DNA of 64,000 bases from Leifsonia shinshuensis (lineage in GTDB: Bacteria > Actinomycetota > Actinomycetes > Actinomycetales > Microbacteriaceae). The notes below the pieces were generated by a model that saw only the letters and a program-made list of their open reading frames with translations, had not been told where the DNA came from and made no database searches. This document shows, one piece after another, positions 16,483-24,301 of the stretch. The stretch lies in the NCBI RefSeq assembly GCF_013410375.1, contig NZ_JACCFL010000001.1:682001-746000 (forward strand). Reading direction: 5' to 3'. Each line of letters begins with the position of its first letter. Position 1 is the first letter of the stretch. The position numbers were made by a program, and so were the translations under genes.

Positions 16483-16943
16483 GCGTCCAGTCTGCTCCGT
16501 CCCGCCCGCCGCTCCGACTCGGCCAGCAGGGCGGCGAGCGATTCGGGGAAGTCGGCGCTGATCTGCGGCCCGAGCTCCGGTCCGACGGCGTCCGCTCCCG
16601 GGCCGTCGATGGTGAGCGAGTAGCGCACGACCGTGCCCGCCGGCTCACCCGCGGTGTCATCCCCCGGGCCATCCTCCAGGTCGTAGCGGAAGGTCAGCCG
16701 CACGTCGCCGAACTCGGTCACGTCCGCGTAGGTGCGCCCCGGTTCGAGGACGGCGATGGTGGAGCGGATGGACTCCTGGCCCTCCGGGGTGACGGTCAGC
16801 TCGGTACCGACCGCGAACGGCCCATGCAGCTCGAAGCCGTCGGCTCCCGAATAGGTCAGGGCGCCGGTGTGGAGGTCGCGCACGGCCTCCCAGACCCGGT
16901 CGCGGGGGAGTGGGGTCGTCGCAGTCTCCGCTGTGGTCCACAT
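16479..16943 (-). CDS. SRPBCC-family protein
   Basis: The 154-residue product has the START/polyketide-cyclase-like pattern: an N-terminal strand and short helix (PLPRDRVWEAVRDLHTGALTY), several beta strands, and a long C-terminal amphipathic helix (FPESLAALLAESERRAG). These proteins bind hydrophobic ligands in the cytoplasm, and many have no known reaction. Start ATG has GAAAGGA upstream at good spacing. It is the first gene of a two-gene operon with MarR, so it is likely induced by the MarR ligand and may bind or process it (inference). Confidence 0.75.
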   Translation of the reverse strand: MWTTAETATTPLPRDRVWEAVRDLHTGALTYSGADGFELHGPFAVGTELTVTPEGQESIRSTIAVLEPGRTYADVTEFGDVRLTFRYDLEDGPGDDTAGEPAGTVVRYSLTIDGPGADAVGPELGPQISADFPESLAALLAESERRAGRSRLDA

Positions 16944-16972
16944 GGGGTTGTCCTTTCTCTGTGCGAAGATGA

Positions 16973-16984
16973 TCTATGCATAGA
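16973..16984 (-). promoter_or_regulatory. Probable MarR operator
   Basis: TCTATGCATAGA, a perfect 12-bp palindrome in the promoter region of the SRPBCC-marR operon. Its half-site TCTATGC recurs at 24136 in front of the flavin monooxygenase operon. Confidence 0.55.
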
Positions 16985-17023
16985 CTAAACCGTTCGTCGT
17001 CGTCCGCGCAACCCTCCGCCCGG

Positions 17024-17038
17024 TAGGGTCGGAGCATG
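17024..17038 (+). promoter_or_regulatory. Leaderless -10 box of the chorismate mutase gene
   Basis: TAGGGT at 17024-17029, six bases, then the ATG at 17036. Confidence 0.5.
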
Positions 17039-17350
17039 GCTGAGAACGAGTCGACCGTGCAGGCGCTGGAGCGGCTGCAGAGCATCCGGCAGAGCATCGA
17101 CAACATCGACGCGGCCGTCATCCACATGCTCGCGGAGCGGTTCAAGTTCACGCAGCAGGTCGGTGCGCTCAAGGCCGAGCACGGGCTCCCGCCTGCCGAT
17201 CCCGAGCGCGAGCGGGAGCAGATCCAGCGGCTCCGCGTGCTCGCGGAGGAGAGCCACCTCGACCCCGCGTTCGCGGAGAAGTTCCTGAACTTCATCGTGG
17301 CGGAGGTCATCCACCACCACGAGCGCATCGCGTCAGAGAACGGCCGCTAG
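17036..17350 (+). CDS. Chorismate mutase (AroQ class)
   Basis: The 104-residue all-helical product matches stand-alone AroQ-type chorismate mutases, which convert chorismate to prephenate for phenylalanine and tyrosine synthesis. The first helix carries LxxIRxSIDNIDAAVIHMLAERF (about 13-36), which includes the family's conserved Arg and Asp/Ile pattern, and QQVGALKAEHGLPPADPEREREQ supplies the conserved Lys and the Asp-x-x-Arg-Glu turn. No regulatory ACT domain is attached. The SDR gene starts three bases after its stop, so cotranscription is likely. A -10-like box suggests a leaderless mRNA. Confidence 0.88.
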   Translation: MAENESTVQALERLQSIRQSIDNIDAAVIHMLAERFKFTQQVGALKAEHGLPPADPEREREQIQRLRVLAEESHLDPAFAEKFLNFIVAEVIHHHERIASENGR

Positions 17351-17353
17351 GCG

Positions 17354-18277
17354 GTGGCCTGGGACCCCGCCGGGCTCCCCGACGCCCACGGCCGGACGGT
17401 CGTCATCACCGGCGGCAACGCCGGCGTCGGCTACTTCACCGGCGAACAGCTCGCGCGCGCCGGAGCCCACGTGGTGCTGGCCTGCCGGGATCCGGAGCAC
17501 GCCGAGGCCGCCGTCGCCGCGATCCGCAGGCGGGTGCGCGGCGCACGCGTGGAGGCGACGCCGCTCGACGTCACGGACCGCGGCTCGATCGACGCCCTCG
17601 CCGACGCGCTCCTCGAACGCGAGCGCGTGGACGCCCTGGTGCTCAACGCGGGGATGGTGCACCCGCCGCGCGAACGCAGGACCGACCGGTACGGCAACGA
17701 GCTGGTGCTGTCCACCAACGTGCTCGGCCACTTCCGGCTCGTCGCCCGGGCGCTGCCGGCCCTGGAGCGCACCGAGCGCGCCCGGGTGGTCACCCTCGGC
17801 TCGCTGGCCACCCGCCTGGGCTCGCTCCGGCTGGACGACCTCCAGCTCGAGCGGTCGTACACGTCGTGGCGAGCGTACTCCGGGTCGAAGATCGCCGCGC
17901 AGGCGTTCGGGTTCGAACTCGACCGCCGGCTCCGCGCCGCGGGGAGCGGGGTCACCAGCCTGGTCGTCCACCCCGGTTACTCGACGTCGGGCCGCACCCC
18001 GGGCGTGCGGGGCGTCAACCAGCCCGGCCGCGTCAAGCGGTTCGCCGACAACCTGCAGGCCGCGTGGACGCAGGGCAAGGACCACGGCGCGTGGGTTCCG
18101 GTGCGGGCCGTGCTCGACCCCACGGTCACCGGGGCCGACTACCTCGGGCCGGCCGCGCTCACGAAGGGCGTCCCCGTGAACGGGCGCGCCACCCGGTCCT
18201 CCCGCTCGCCGCGCACCGGCGCCCGGCTGTGGCCGCTGCTGGAGGCCGCGTCGGATCAGGAGTTCCCGCTCCCCTGA
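17354..18277 (+). CDS. Short-chain dehydrogenase/reductase (retinol-dehydrogenase-like)
   Basis: The 307-residue product is a classical SDR with TGGNAGVG at residues 19-26 for NAD(P) binding, a downstream LDVTD (cofactor acidic loop), LNAG, and the active-site Tyr175-x-x-x-Lys179 in YSGSK. The length and pattern match the retinol-dehydrogenase/WW-domain oxidoreductase-like branch, which has broad carbonyl substrates. The substrate cannot be inferred. The GTG start follows the chorismate mutase stop by three bases, so the two probably share a transcript. A functional link to aromatic amino acid synthesis is not supported by known pathways. Confidence 0.85.
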   Translation: MAWDPAGLPDAHGRTVVITGGNAGVGYFTGEQLARAGAHVVLACRDPEHAEAAVAAIRRRVRGARVEATPLDVTDRGSIDALADALLERERVDALVLNAGMVHPPRERRTDRYGNELVLSTNVLGHFRLVARALPALERTERARVVTLGSLATRLGSLRLDDLQLERSYTSWRAYSGSKIAAQAFGFELDRRLRAAGSGVTSLVVHPGYSTSGRTPGVRGVNQPGRVKRFADNLQAAWTQGKDHGAWVPVRAVLDPTVTGADYLGPAALTKGVPVNGRATRSSRSPRTGARLWPLLEAASDQEFPLP

Positions 18278-18314
18278 CCGGAGTCGGCGTGGCCGGGGCC
18301 CCGCAGCGCCGGCG

Positions 18315-18608
18315 TCAGTCGTCGACGACGATCGAGAGCAGCCGCTCCCCCTCCGGCACCTTGGCCCGCAGGGCGTCGCGCGCGCCGGCGTAGTCGGGCC
18401 CGTCCGCCTCGATCTGCCGGGTGGCCGCCTCGCGGATGATCGCGGTGGCGATGACGCGCCCGCCGCGCGGCATCGCGTTGTGCACCTGCAGCAGCTCGAA
18501 TCCCTGCGGCACCTGCTCCTCGACGAGCGCCCGCGCGGTCTGGGCGTCGTCCGCCTCCGCGGTGAGCTCGCGGGTCTCGGTGGTCTGCGTCACGCCGTGC
18601 ACTCTCAT
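18315..18608 (-). CDS. Small conserved-looking protein, unknown function
   Basis: This 97-residue acidic protein opens with MRVHGVTQTTETRELTAEAD and has alternating strands and helices with no cysteine, membrane segment or catalytic motif. It looks like a small folded cytosolic protein rather than a frame shadow: it has balanced composition and a good stop position before the convergent SDR gene. The ATG at 18608 is preferred to a TTG three codons upstream. I do not recognise the family. It is divergent from ohr, with 86 bp between starts. Confidence 0.6.
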   Translation of the reverse strand: MRVHGVTQTTETRELTAEADDAQTARALVEEQVPQGFELLQVHNAMPRGGRVIATAIIREAATRQIEADGPDYAGARDALRAKVPEGERLLSIVVDD

Positions 18609-18694
18609 CGCAGGCAACGCTACCCGAATCCACTACACGAGTATCCTGGGCGCGCTCACAGCGGACGCTCAGTCCGGTCGAGTGGGCTGGGGGC

Positions 18695-19114
<420 letters not shown>

Positions 19115-19152
19115 CCGCTCGGTCCGACTGACCACTCGATCCTGCCGGCCGC

Positions 19153-20646
19153 TCAGTTCGCGGTGACCCGCCCGACCTTCTCGGTCTTGTCCCAGCGCGC
19201 CTCCGCGCCGGCCAGCTCCTTGAGGTACGAGTCGAAGGTGATCGCGCAGAGCAGCGACCCGTAGCCCGCCAGGTAGATCAGCGCAGGCGCCAGCCAGCGT
19301 CCCGCGCGCGTGCGCTCCGACCGGCGGGCGAGCCAGGCGACGACCATGGAGAACGGGATCCAGATGTAGATCGCGAGCGTCAGGACGAACAGCGCCTCCG
19401 TGCTCAGCGTGATCCCGAACAGGCCGGGCAGCCACACCAGGGTCACCGGCGGGAACAGCGCAGTGATCATCACCAGCATGTTGATGATCCCGGGGAACAG
19501 CAGGATGTGCCCGAGCTCCTTGCGGCTGGTCTTCGCGTCCGTGAGCGAGCCCAGGATGAGCACGAACAGGTACGCGAGCGCCGCCGAGATCCAGAGGACG
19601 CGGAACACGGTCGCGGCCAGCTCGTTCTGCAGGAAGAGCAGTCCGGCGAGGCCGATCGCCGAGGTCACCATGATGAGCGGCAGCAGCCACAGGCTGAACC
19701 AGACGATGCCGAACGTCCACGCGCCGAGGTGGTGGACACGCGAGGGCCGGAACCAGACCTTCGAGTAGCGGGCGGTGACGGAGACGTTGCCGCGCGCCCA
19801 GCGCAGCCGCTGCTTCCACAGCGCGTCGACGGCCCGCGGCTCCTCGGCGAGCACGTGCGCGTGCGGCTCGAACACGACCTTCTTGCCGTGCAGCTGCGTC
19901 TCGAAGGTCGTGATGGTGTCCTCCGCGAGAGTGGAGGTGTCCACGCGGCCGCCGATGGCGACCAGGTTCTCGCGGGTGTGCAGTTGGGCGCCGCCGGCGA
20001 GGCAGGCCTGCGCGCCGAGCACGTTCTGCGCGCGCCTGGCGGCCGGCTGCGACAGCACGTACTCCACGCTCACGAACTTGGTGAGGTAGTTGCGGTCCCG
20101 GCTGCCCTCGCGGATGTAGGCGGAGACGGCGCCGACCTCCGGGTCGGCCAGGTGCCTGGTCATCCGCCGCAGCGAGTCGGGGAGGTAGATGACGTCGGCG
20201 TCCATGATCAGGAGCGCCTCCATCCAGTCCTCCGCGAGGACGCGCTCGATGCCGTGGTTGAGGGTGTGCGCCTTGCCCTGGCCGCCCTGCTCGCGGCGCA
20301 GCAGGAAGACGTTGCCGGGGTACTGCTCGGCGCGGTTCGCGACGACGACCGGGGTGTCGTCGGTGCTGGCGTCGTCGACCACGTAGATGCGCAGCGCCTC
20401 TTTGGGGTAGTCGAGCGCCATGAGCCGGTCGATGGAGGCGCCGATCACGGCGCCCTCGTTCCACGCAGGGACGATGATGGCGACGCGCGGGAGGTAGGGG
20501 GCGGCCTTCTTGTAGTGGTTGATCCAGGCGTGGAACGGGATGACGACGAACGTCGCCGCGGCCGCGATCACCGGGATGAGCCCGGTCAGCGCGAGGATCA
20601 GGCACACGATGACGCCGATCCACTCCAGCACGCCCAGCACGTCCAC
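19153..20646 (-). CDS. Membrane-bound processive family 2 glycosyltransferase
   Basis: The 497-residue product has two N-terminal helices (about 7-40), a GT2 catalytic domain, and five to six C-terminal helices, the layout of cellulose/hyaluronan/poly-GlcNAc synthases. The processive signature is complete: DDAST at 91-95, MDAD at 148-151, TLAEDT with Glu242-Asp243, and QRLRW at 279-283. It probably polymerises and translocates a beta-linked exopolysaccharide from a UDP-sugar; the sugar is not determined by sequence. The GTG start has GGAGGGGAG upstream. No deacetylase or export partner is adjacent. The DUF2252 gene lies upstream on the same strand. Confidence 0.85.
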   Translation of the reverse strand: MDVLGVLEWIGVIVCLILALTGLIPVIAAAATFVVIPFHAWINHYKKAAPYLPRVAIIVPAWNEGAVIGASIDRLMALDYPKEALRIYVVDDASTDDTPVVVANRAEQYPGNVFLLRREQGGQGKAHTLNHGIERVLAEDWMEALLIMDADVIYLPDSLRRMTRHLADPEVGAVSAYIREGSRDRNYLTKFVSVEYVLSQPAARRAQNVLGAQACLAGGAQLHTRENLVAIGGRVDTSTLAEDTITTFETQLHGKKVVFEPHAHVLAEEPRAVDALWKQRLRWARGNVSVTARYSKVWFRPSRVHHLGAWTFGIVWFSLWLLPLIMVTSAIGLAGLLFLQNELAATVFRVLWISAALAYLFVLILGSLTDAKTSRKELGHILLFPGIINMLVMITALFPPVTLVWLPGLFGITLSTEALFVLTLAIYIWIPFSMVVAWLARRSERTRAGRWLAPALIYLAGYGSLLCAITFDSYLKELAGAEARWDKTEKVGRVTAN

Positions 20647-20707
20647 GCGGGCTCCCCTCCGTCCCTCCCCACACTACTGGGCGTTCCGCCCCGGGGGACC
20701 GGTGCGA

Positions 20708-22123
20708 CTAAGTGGAAAGCGGTGCGGGAGCGGCCGCTGCGGAGAACTCGCCGTCGGCGACCGCCTGGCGGACCGTCAGGTAGTCCGCGTGCGCCTGGTC
20801 GGCGTACGCAATGGCCCACTCGACCACGGCGACGTCGAACGTCGTGCCGCTCCCCAGGTAGCCCGCGATGAAGGGCGCGTTCGGGGACTGCGCGTGGGCG
20901 CGCGCGAGCACGGTGCCGCAGGCGTCGACGTAGTCGGCGAACGGCCGGAAGTCGAGCTCCTCCGTGTCGATCGACACGTTGTGGTCGCGGAACTGCCGGA
21001 TGTAGAAGGCGTGCCCGTCCTGCCTGGCGTAGCCCAGGAACGGGTCGCTGACGGCCTGCAGCACGCGCTGGTTGCCGACGACCCGATGGCCGTGCTCGTC
21101 GTCGTGGGCGTGGTCGTCGAACACGGGCGAGCGCCCGGCGGGAGCCCCGCCGAACTCGACCGCGACGGACTCGCTCGCCTCCTTCACCTGCAGCACCAGC
21201 GGCTCGCCGGCGGGCCCGGTGAGCACGATGATGTAGCACCGCGTTCCCACGCTGCCGACGCCGACGACGCGGCGTGCGGCGTCCGTCGGCACGTACTGCG
21301 ACAGCAGCACCGCGATGTCCGTCGGGACGGTGTCCAGGTAGCTGCGGAGGATCGAGAGCACGTTCTGCTCGGTCGCCTCGGGCACGTGGGTCTGCCGCGG
21401 CGGGTTCTCGACGATCGTCATCGCGCCGTCCGCGCCGCGCTGCGTGATCTTGCGGACGACCCGGGCTGACGTGCGCCGGGACGCGGCCTCGATCGCCCGG
21501 TCGAGCACTTGCTGGGAGCTCAGGGCGCTCCGGAACCTGGTCACGTCGGCGCGGACGTAGTACCGCTCCAGGACGTCGAGCCGCGTCATCTGCCGGAGGC
21601 CGATGCGGTAGGCGGCGGCGGCCTCCAGGGCGGCGATCCGGATGTCCGGCTCCCCGAAGCCGCGCTGGCGCGCCGCCAGCACGACGCTCGCCAGGAAGCG
21701 CTTCAGGTCCCACTCCCACGCTCCGTAGGCCGACTCGTCGAAGTCGTTGAGGTCGAAGACGAGACTGCGCTCGGGCGACGCGAAGAGCCCGAAGTTGGCG
21801 ATGTGGGCGTCACCGCAGATGGTGACGTCGACGCCGGTCCGCGGCTCTGGCGCGAGGTCGGCGGCCTGGATCGCCGCCGATCCCCGGTAGAACGCGAACG
21901 GGTTCGCCGTCATCCGCTCCAGGCGGAGCGGGATGAGCTCGGCCACCCGGTGCTGGTGCTGTCGCTTCAGGATGCCGACGGGGTCGCGATCGGCGGCTGG
22001 CGCGTATTCGCCGTGGCTGCTCCGTGGGAGACGCGAGCGGGCGTCCTTTCCGGCCCGGAAGAGATCGGCTGCGCTGTGGATCGCCTCGTGGTCGAGGCGG
22101 AGGTGGCCCTCTTCGGCTGTCAT
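20708..22123 (-). CDS. DUF2252-family protein (kinase-like fold)
   Basis: The 471-residue product carries the DUF2252 hallmarks: FYRGSAA near residue 79, GDAHIANFG at 104-112, FDLNDFDES at 123-131, and a C-terminal YIRQFRDHNVS segment. The GDAHxxNFG and FDxNDFDE motifs resemble the catalytic and metal-binding loops of aminoglycoside-phosphotransferase-like kinases. A phosphotransfer function is plausible but unproven. The start ATG has GAGGAG upstream. An insert rich in His and Asp (about 348-362, HAHDDEHGH) may be a surface loop. Function unknown. Confidence 0.85.
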   Translation of the reverse strand: MTAEEGHLRLDHEAIHSAADLFRAGKDARSRLPRSSHGEYAPAADRDPVGILKRQHQHRVAELIPLRLERMTANPFAFYRGSAAIQAADLAPEPRTGVDVTICGDAHIANFGLFASPERSLVFDLNDFDESAYGAWEWDLKRFLASVVLAARQRGFGEPDIRIAALEAAAAYRIGLRQMTRLDVLERYYVRADVTRFRSALSSQQVLDRAIEAASRRTSARVVRKITQRGADGAMTIVENPPRQTHVPEATEQNVLSILRSYLDTVPTDIAVLLSQYVPTDAARRVVGVGSVGTRCYIIVLTGPAGEPLVLQVKEASESVAVEFGGAPAGRSPVFDDHAHDDEHGHRVVGNQRVLQAVSDPFLGYARQDGHAFYIRQFRDHNVSIDTEELDFRPFADYVDACGTVLARAHAQSPNAPFIAGYLGSGTTFDVAVVEWAIAYADQAHADYLTVRQAVADGEFSAAAAPAPLST

Positions 22124-22191
22124 CGGCTGCTCCTCGCCCGGCTCGTGCGTGGCACCAGCCTACGGCGGGAAGCAGCCGATGACGCTGCGGA

Positions 22192-22887
22192 TCAGCTCCG
22201 CGCCGGGCCGCCCAGCGTCCCGCCGGCAGCGAGGCGCATCAGGTCCGAGCCCAGGTCGATCCCGAGCTCGTTGCCGCCGGCCGAGCCGTACTCGTGCTGG
22301 TAGCTGTTCCAGGACGTGTCCTTGATGCGGGCCTCCACACCGGTCTCCATCAGCACGACCAGCTCGCGCGCGGCGCGGTCGATCCGCTTGCCGAGGGCGT
22401 TGTCCTGCCAGTCCTCCGTCGAGGCGAACACCGAGGTGGGAGCCGTCATGGTGCGGAGGTAGGCGAACATCGAGCGCATCTGCTCGTCGACGACCAGCGC
22501 GTGCCGGGCCGTCCCCGCGGTCGCGCCGAGGATGACCGGCTTCGCGATCAGGAGGTCGTTGTCGAGCACCTGGAAGAACGAGCTGAACAGCCCGCTCGGG
22601 CCCGCCTTGTAGACCGGCGCCGTCGCGATGATGCCGTCCGCCGACGCCAGGGCCTCGATCGCCGCCGTGAAGCGCGGGCCGAGGTGGCCCGACGCGAGCG
22701 CGCCGGACAGCTCGGGCAGCAGCTCGCGCAGGTCGAGGTTCTTCGTCTCGACCGTGTGGCCGTCGCGCTGGGCGGCGGCCTCCACCCGCAGGGCGAGGCG
22801 GTCGGCGAGCATCTTGGTGGACGACGGGTCGCTGACGCCCGCGTTGACGACGACCACCCGGAACGGGCGCTGGTCGGTGCTGGTCAT
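22192..22887 (-). CDS. CE1759-type FMN reductase
   Basis: The 231-residue product is an NADPH-dependent FMN reductase with a flavodoxin-like fold: N-terminal VVVVNAGVSDPSSTKMLADR as phosphate-binding loop and APVYKAGPSGLFSSFFQVLD as flavin loop. It matches the CE1759-like reductases that always pair with a luciferase-like monooxygenase, and such a gene ends 29 bp upstream. The pair probably forms a two-component system in which this protein supplies reduced FMN. ATG at 22887 with AGAAGGACATC upstream. Confidence 0.87.
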   Translation of the reverse strand: MTSTDQRPFRVVVVNAGVSDPSSTKMLADRLALRVEAAAQRDGHTVETKNLDLRELLPELSGALASGHLGPRFTAAIEALASADGIIATAPVYKAGPSGLFSSFFQVLDNDLLIAKPVILGATAGTARHALVVDEQMRSMFAYLRTMTAPTSVFASTEDWQDNALGKRIDRAARELVVLMETGVEARIKDTSWNSYQHEYGSAGGNELGIDLGSDLMRLAAGGTLGGPARS

Positions 22888-22916
22888 GATGTCCTTCTCT
22901 CGTTCGACGCCGGCGC

Positions 22917-24104
22917 TCAGAGCGACGGGTACTCCGCCTGGAACTCGTCGGCCGAGTCCTGGTAGGGGGAGGCCCCGGTCACGTTGTCGCCGCGGTTGGC
23001 GTTCGGGCGCGGCTGGCGCGGCGCGGCGTCGCCGTACTTCGCCTTCACCAGCGACGCGTGCGTCGGCGCCTCGGGGGTCTCCGGGTCCTTGCGGGCCTCG
23101 GTCTCCTTGCGGAGCACCGGGATGACCTCCTCGCCGAGCAGGTCCAGCTGCTTGAGGACCGTCTTCAGCGGCAGGCCGGCGTGGTCCATCAGGAACAGCT
23201 GGCGCTGGTAGTCGCCGGCCCACTCGCGGAAGGTCAGCGTCTTGTCGATGACCTCCTGGGGGCTGCCGACCGTGAGCGGGGTCGCGTCGGTGAACTCCTC
23301 CATCGTCGGCCCGTTGCCGTAGACCGGGGCCTCGTTGAAGTAGGGGCGGAACTCGCTCTTGGCCTCCTGCGAGGTCTTGGCGATGTAGGCCTGGCCGCCG
23401 AGCCCGACGATCGCCTGCTTGGCGGTGCCGTGGCCGTAGTGCTCGAAGCGCTCGCGGTAGAAGGCGATCAGGCGCTGGTAGTGCTCCTTCGGCCAGAAGA
23501 TGTTGTTGGCGAAGAAGCCGTTTCCGTAGTACGCGGCCTGCTCGGCGATCTCCGGCGTGCGGATGCTGCCGTGCCAGACGAACGGCGGCACGTCGTCCAG
23601 CGGGCGCGGGGTGGAGGTGAAGCCCTGCAGCGGGGTGCGGAACTTGCCCTCCCAGTCCACGACGTCCTCGTGCCACAGCCGGTGCAGGAGGTTGTAGTTC
23701 TCCAGCGCGAGCGGCAGGCTCTGGCGGATGTCCTTGCCGAACCACGGGTACACCGGGCCGGTGTTGCCGCGGCCGAGCATGAGGTCCATGCGGCCCTTGG
23801 ACAGGTGCTGGAGCATCGCGTACTCCTCCGCGAGCCGCACCGGGTCGTTCGTGGTGATCAGCGTGGTGGAGGTCGTCACGATCAGCCGCTCGGTGAGGGC
23901 GGCGATGTGAGCCAGCAGGGTGGTGGGCGACGAGGAGAAGAACGGCGGGTTGTGGTGCTCGCCGATCGCGAAGACGTCCAGCCCGACCTCCTCCGCGTGG
24001 GTGGCGATCTTCACGATCGCGTCGATGCGCTCCGCCTCGCTCGGGGTCTCTCCGGAGACCGGGTCGCGGGTGATGTCGCTGACGGAGAAGATTCCGTACT
24101 GCAT
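22917..24104 (-). CDS. CE1758-type FMN-dependent luciferase-like monooxygenase
   Basis: The 395-residue product is a bacterial-luciferase-family (LLM) flavin monooxygenase. Visible marks are the N-terminal MQYGIFSVSDITRDP strand, AIGEHHNPPFFSSSP, and LMLGRGNTGPVYPWFG, which form the FMN pocket of the TIM barrel. It matches the CE1758-type enzymes linked to a CE1759-type reductase. The oxidised substrate is unknown. The ATG at 24104 has AGGAG at proper spacing; a longer reading from 24149 would enter the promoter. A TATGC-AAAC-GCATA dyad lies about 35 bp upstream and is likely an operator. Confidence 0.87.
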   Translation of the reverse strand: MQYGIFSVSDITRDPVSGETPSEAERIDAIVKIATHAEEVGLDVFAIGEHHNPPFFSSSPTTLLAHIAALTERLIVTTSTTLITTNDPVRLAEEYAMLQHLSKGRMDLMLGRGNTGPVYPWFGKDIRQSLPLALENYNLLHRLWHEDVVDWEGKFRTPLQGFTSTPRPLDDVPPFVWHGSIRTPEIAEQAAYYGNGFFANNIFWPKEHYQRLIAFYRERFEHYGHGTAKQAIVGLGGQAYIAKTSQEAKSEFRPYFNEAPVYGNGPTMEEFTDATPLTVGSPQEVIDKTLTFREWAGDYQRQLFLMDHAGLPLKTVLKQLDLLGEEVIPVLRKETEARKDPETPEAPTHASLVKAKYGDAAPRQPRPNANRGDNVTGASPYQDSADEFQAEYPSL

Positions 24105-24135
24105 TGCTGGCTCCTCAGGTTCGTTCTCGCCGTAT

Positions 24136-24153
24136 CTATGCAAACGCATATAA
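24136..24153 (-). promoter_or_regulatory. Dyad in front of the flavin monooxygenase operon
   Basis: TCTATGCAAACGCATATA contains TATGC / GCATA arms around AAAC. It is typical of MarR-type operators and shares the half-site TCTATGC with the palindrome at 16973. Confidence 0.45.
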
Positions 24154-24286
24154 CGACACCGAGCTGGAAGTATTCCCGGCGGGTGGTGGCACCAGCATGA
24201 CGCACCGCGCCGGGGGAGACCAGGATCGGCGTTCCGCCCGCGGGCGTGCGTATATCACACATCAGCGATCTCCCAGACGAGTCCGG

Positions 24287-24301
24287 CAGGGTGGACTCAT
24301 G
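24287..24301 (+). promoter_or_regulatory. Possible leaderless -10 box of the PBP gene
   Basis: CAGGGT at 24287-24292, six bases, then the ATG at 24299. Confidence 0.35.
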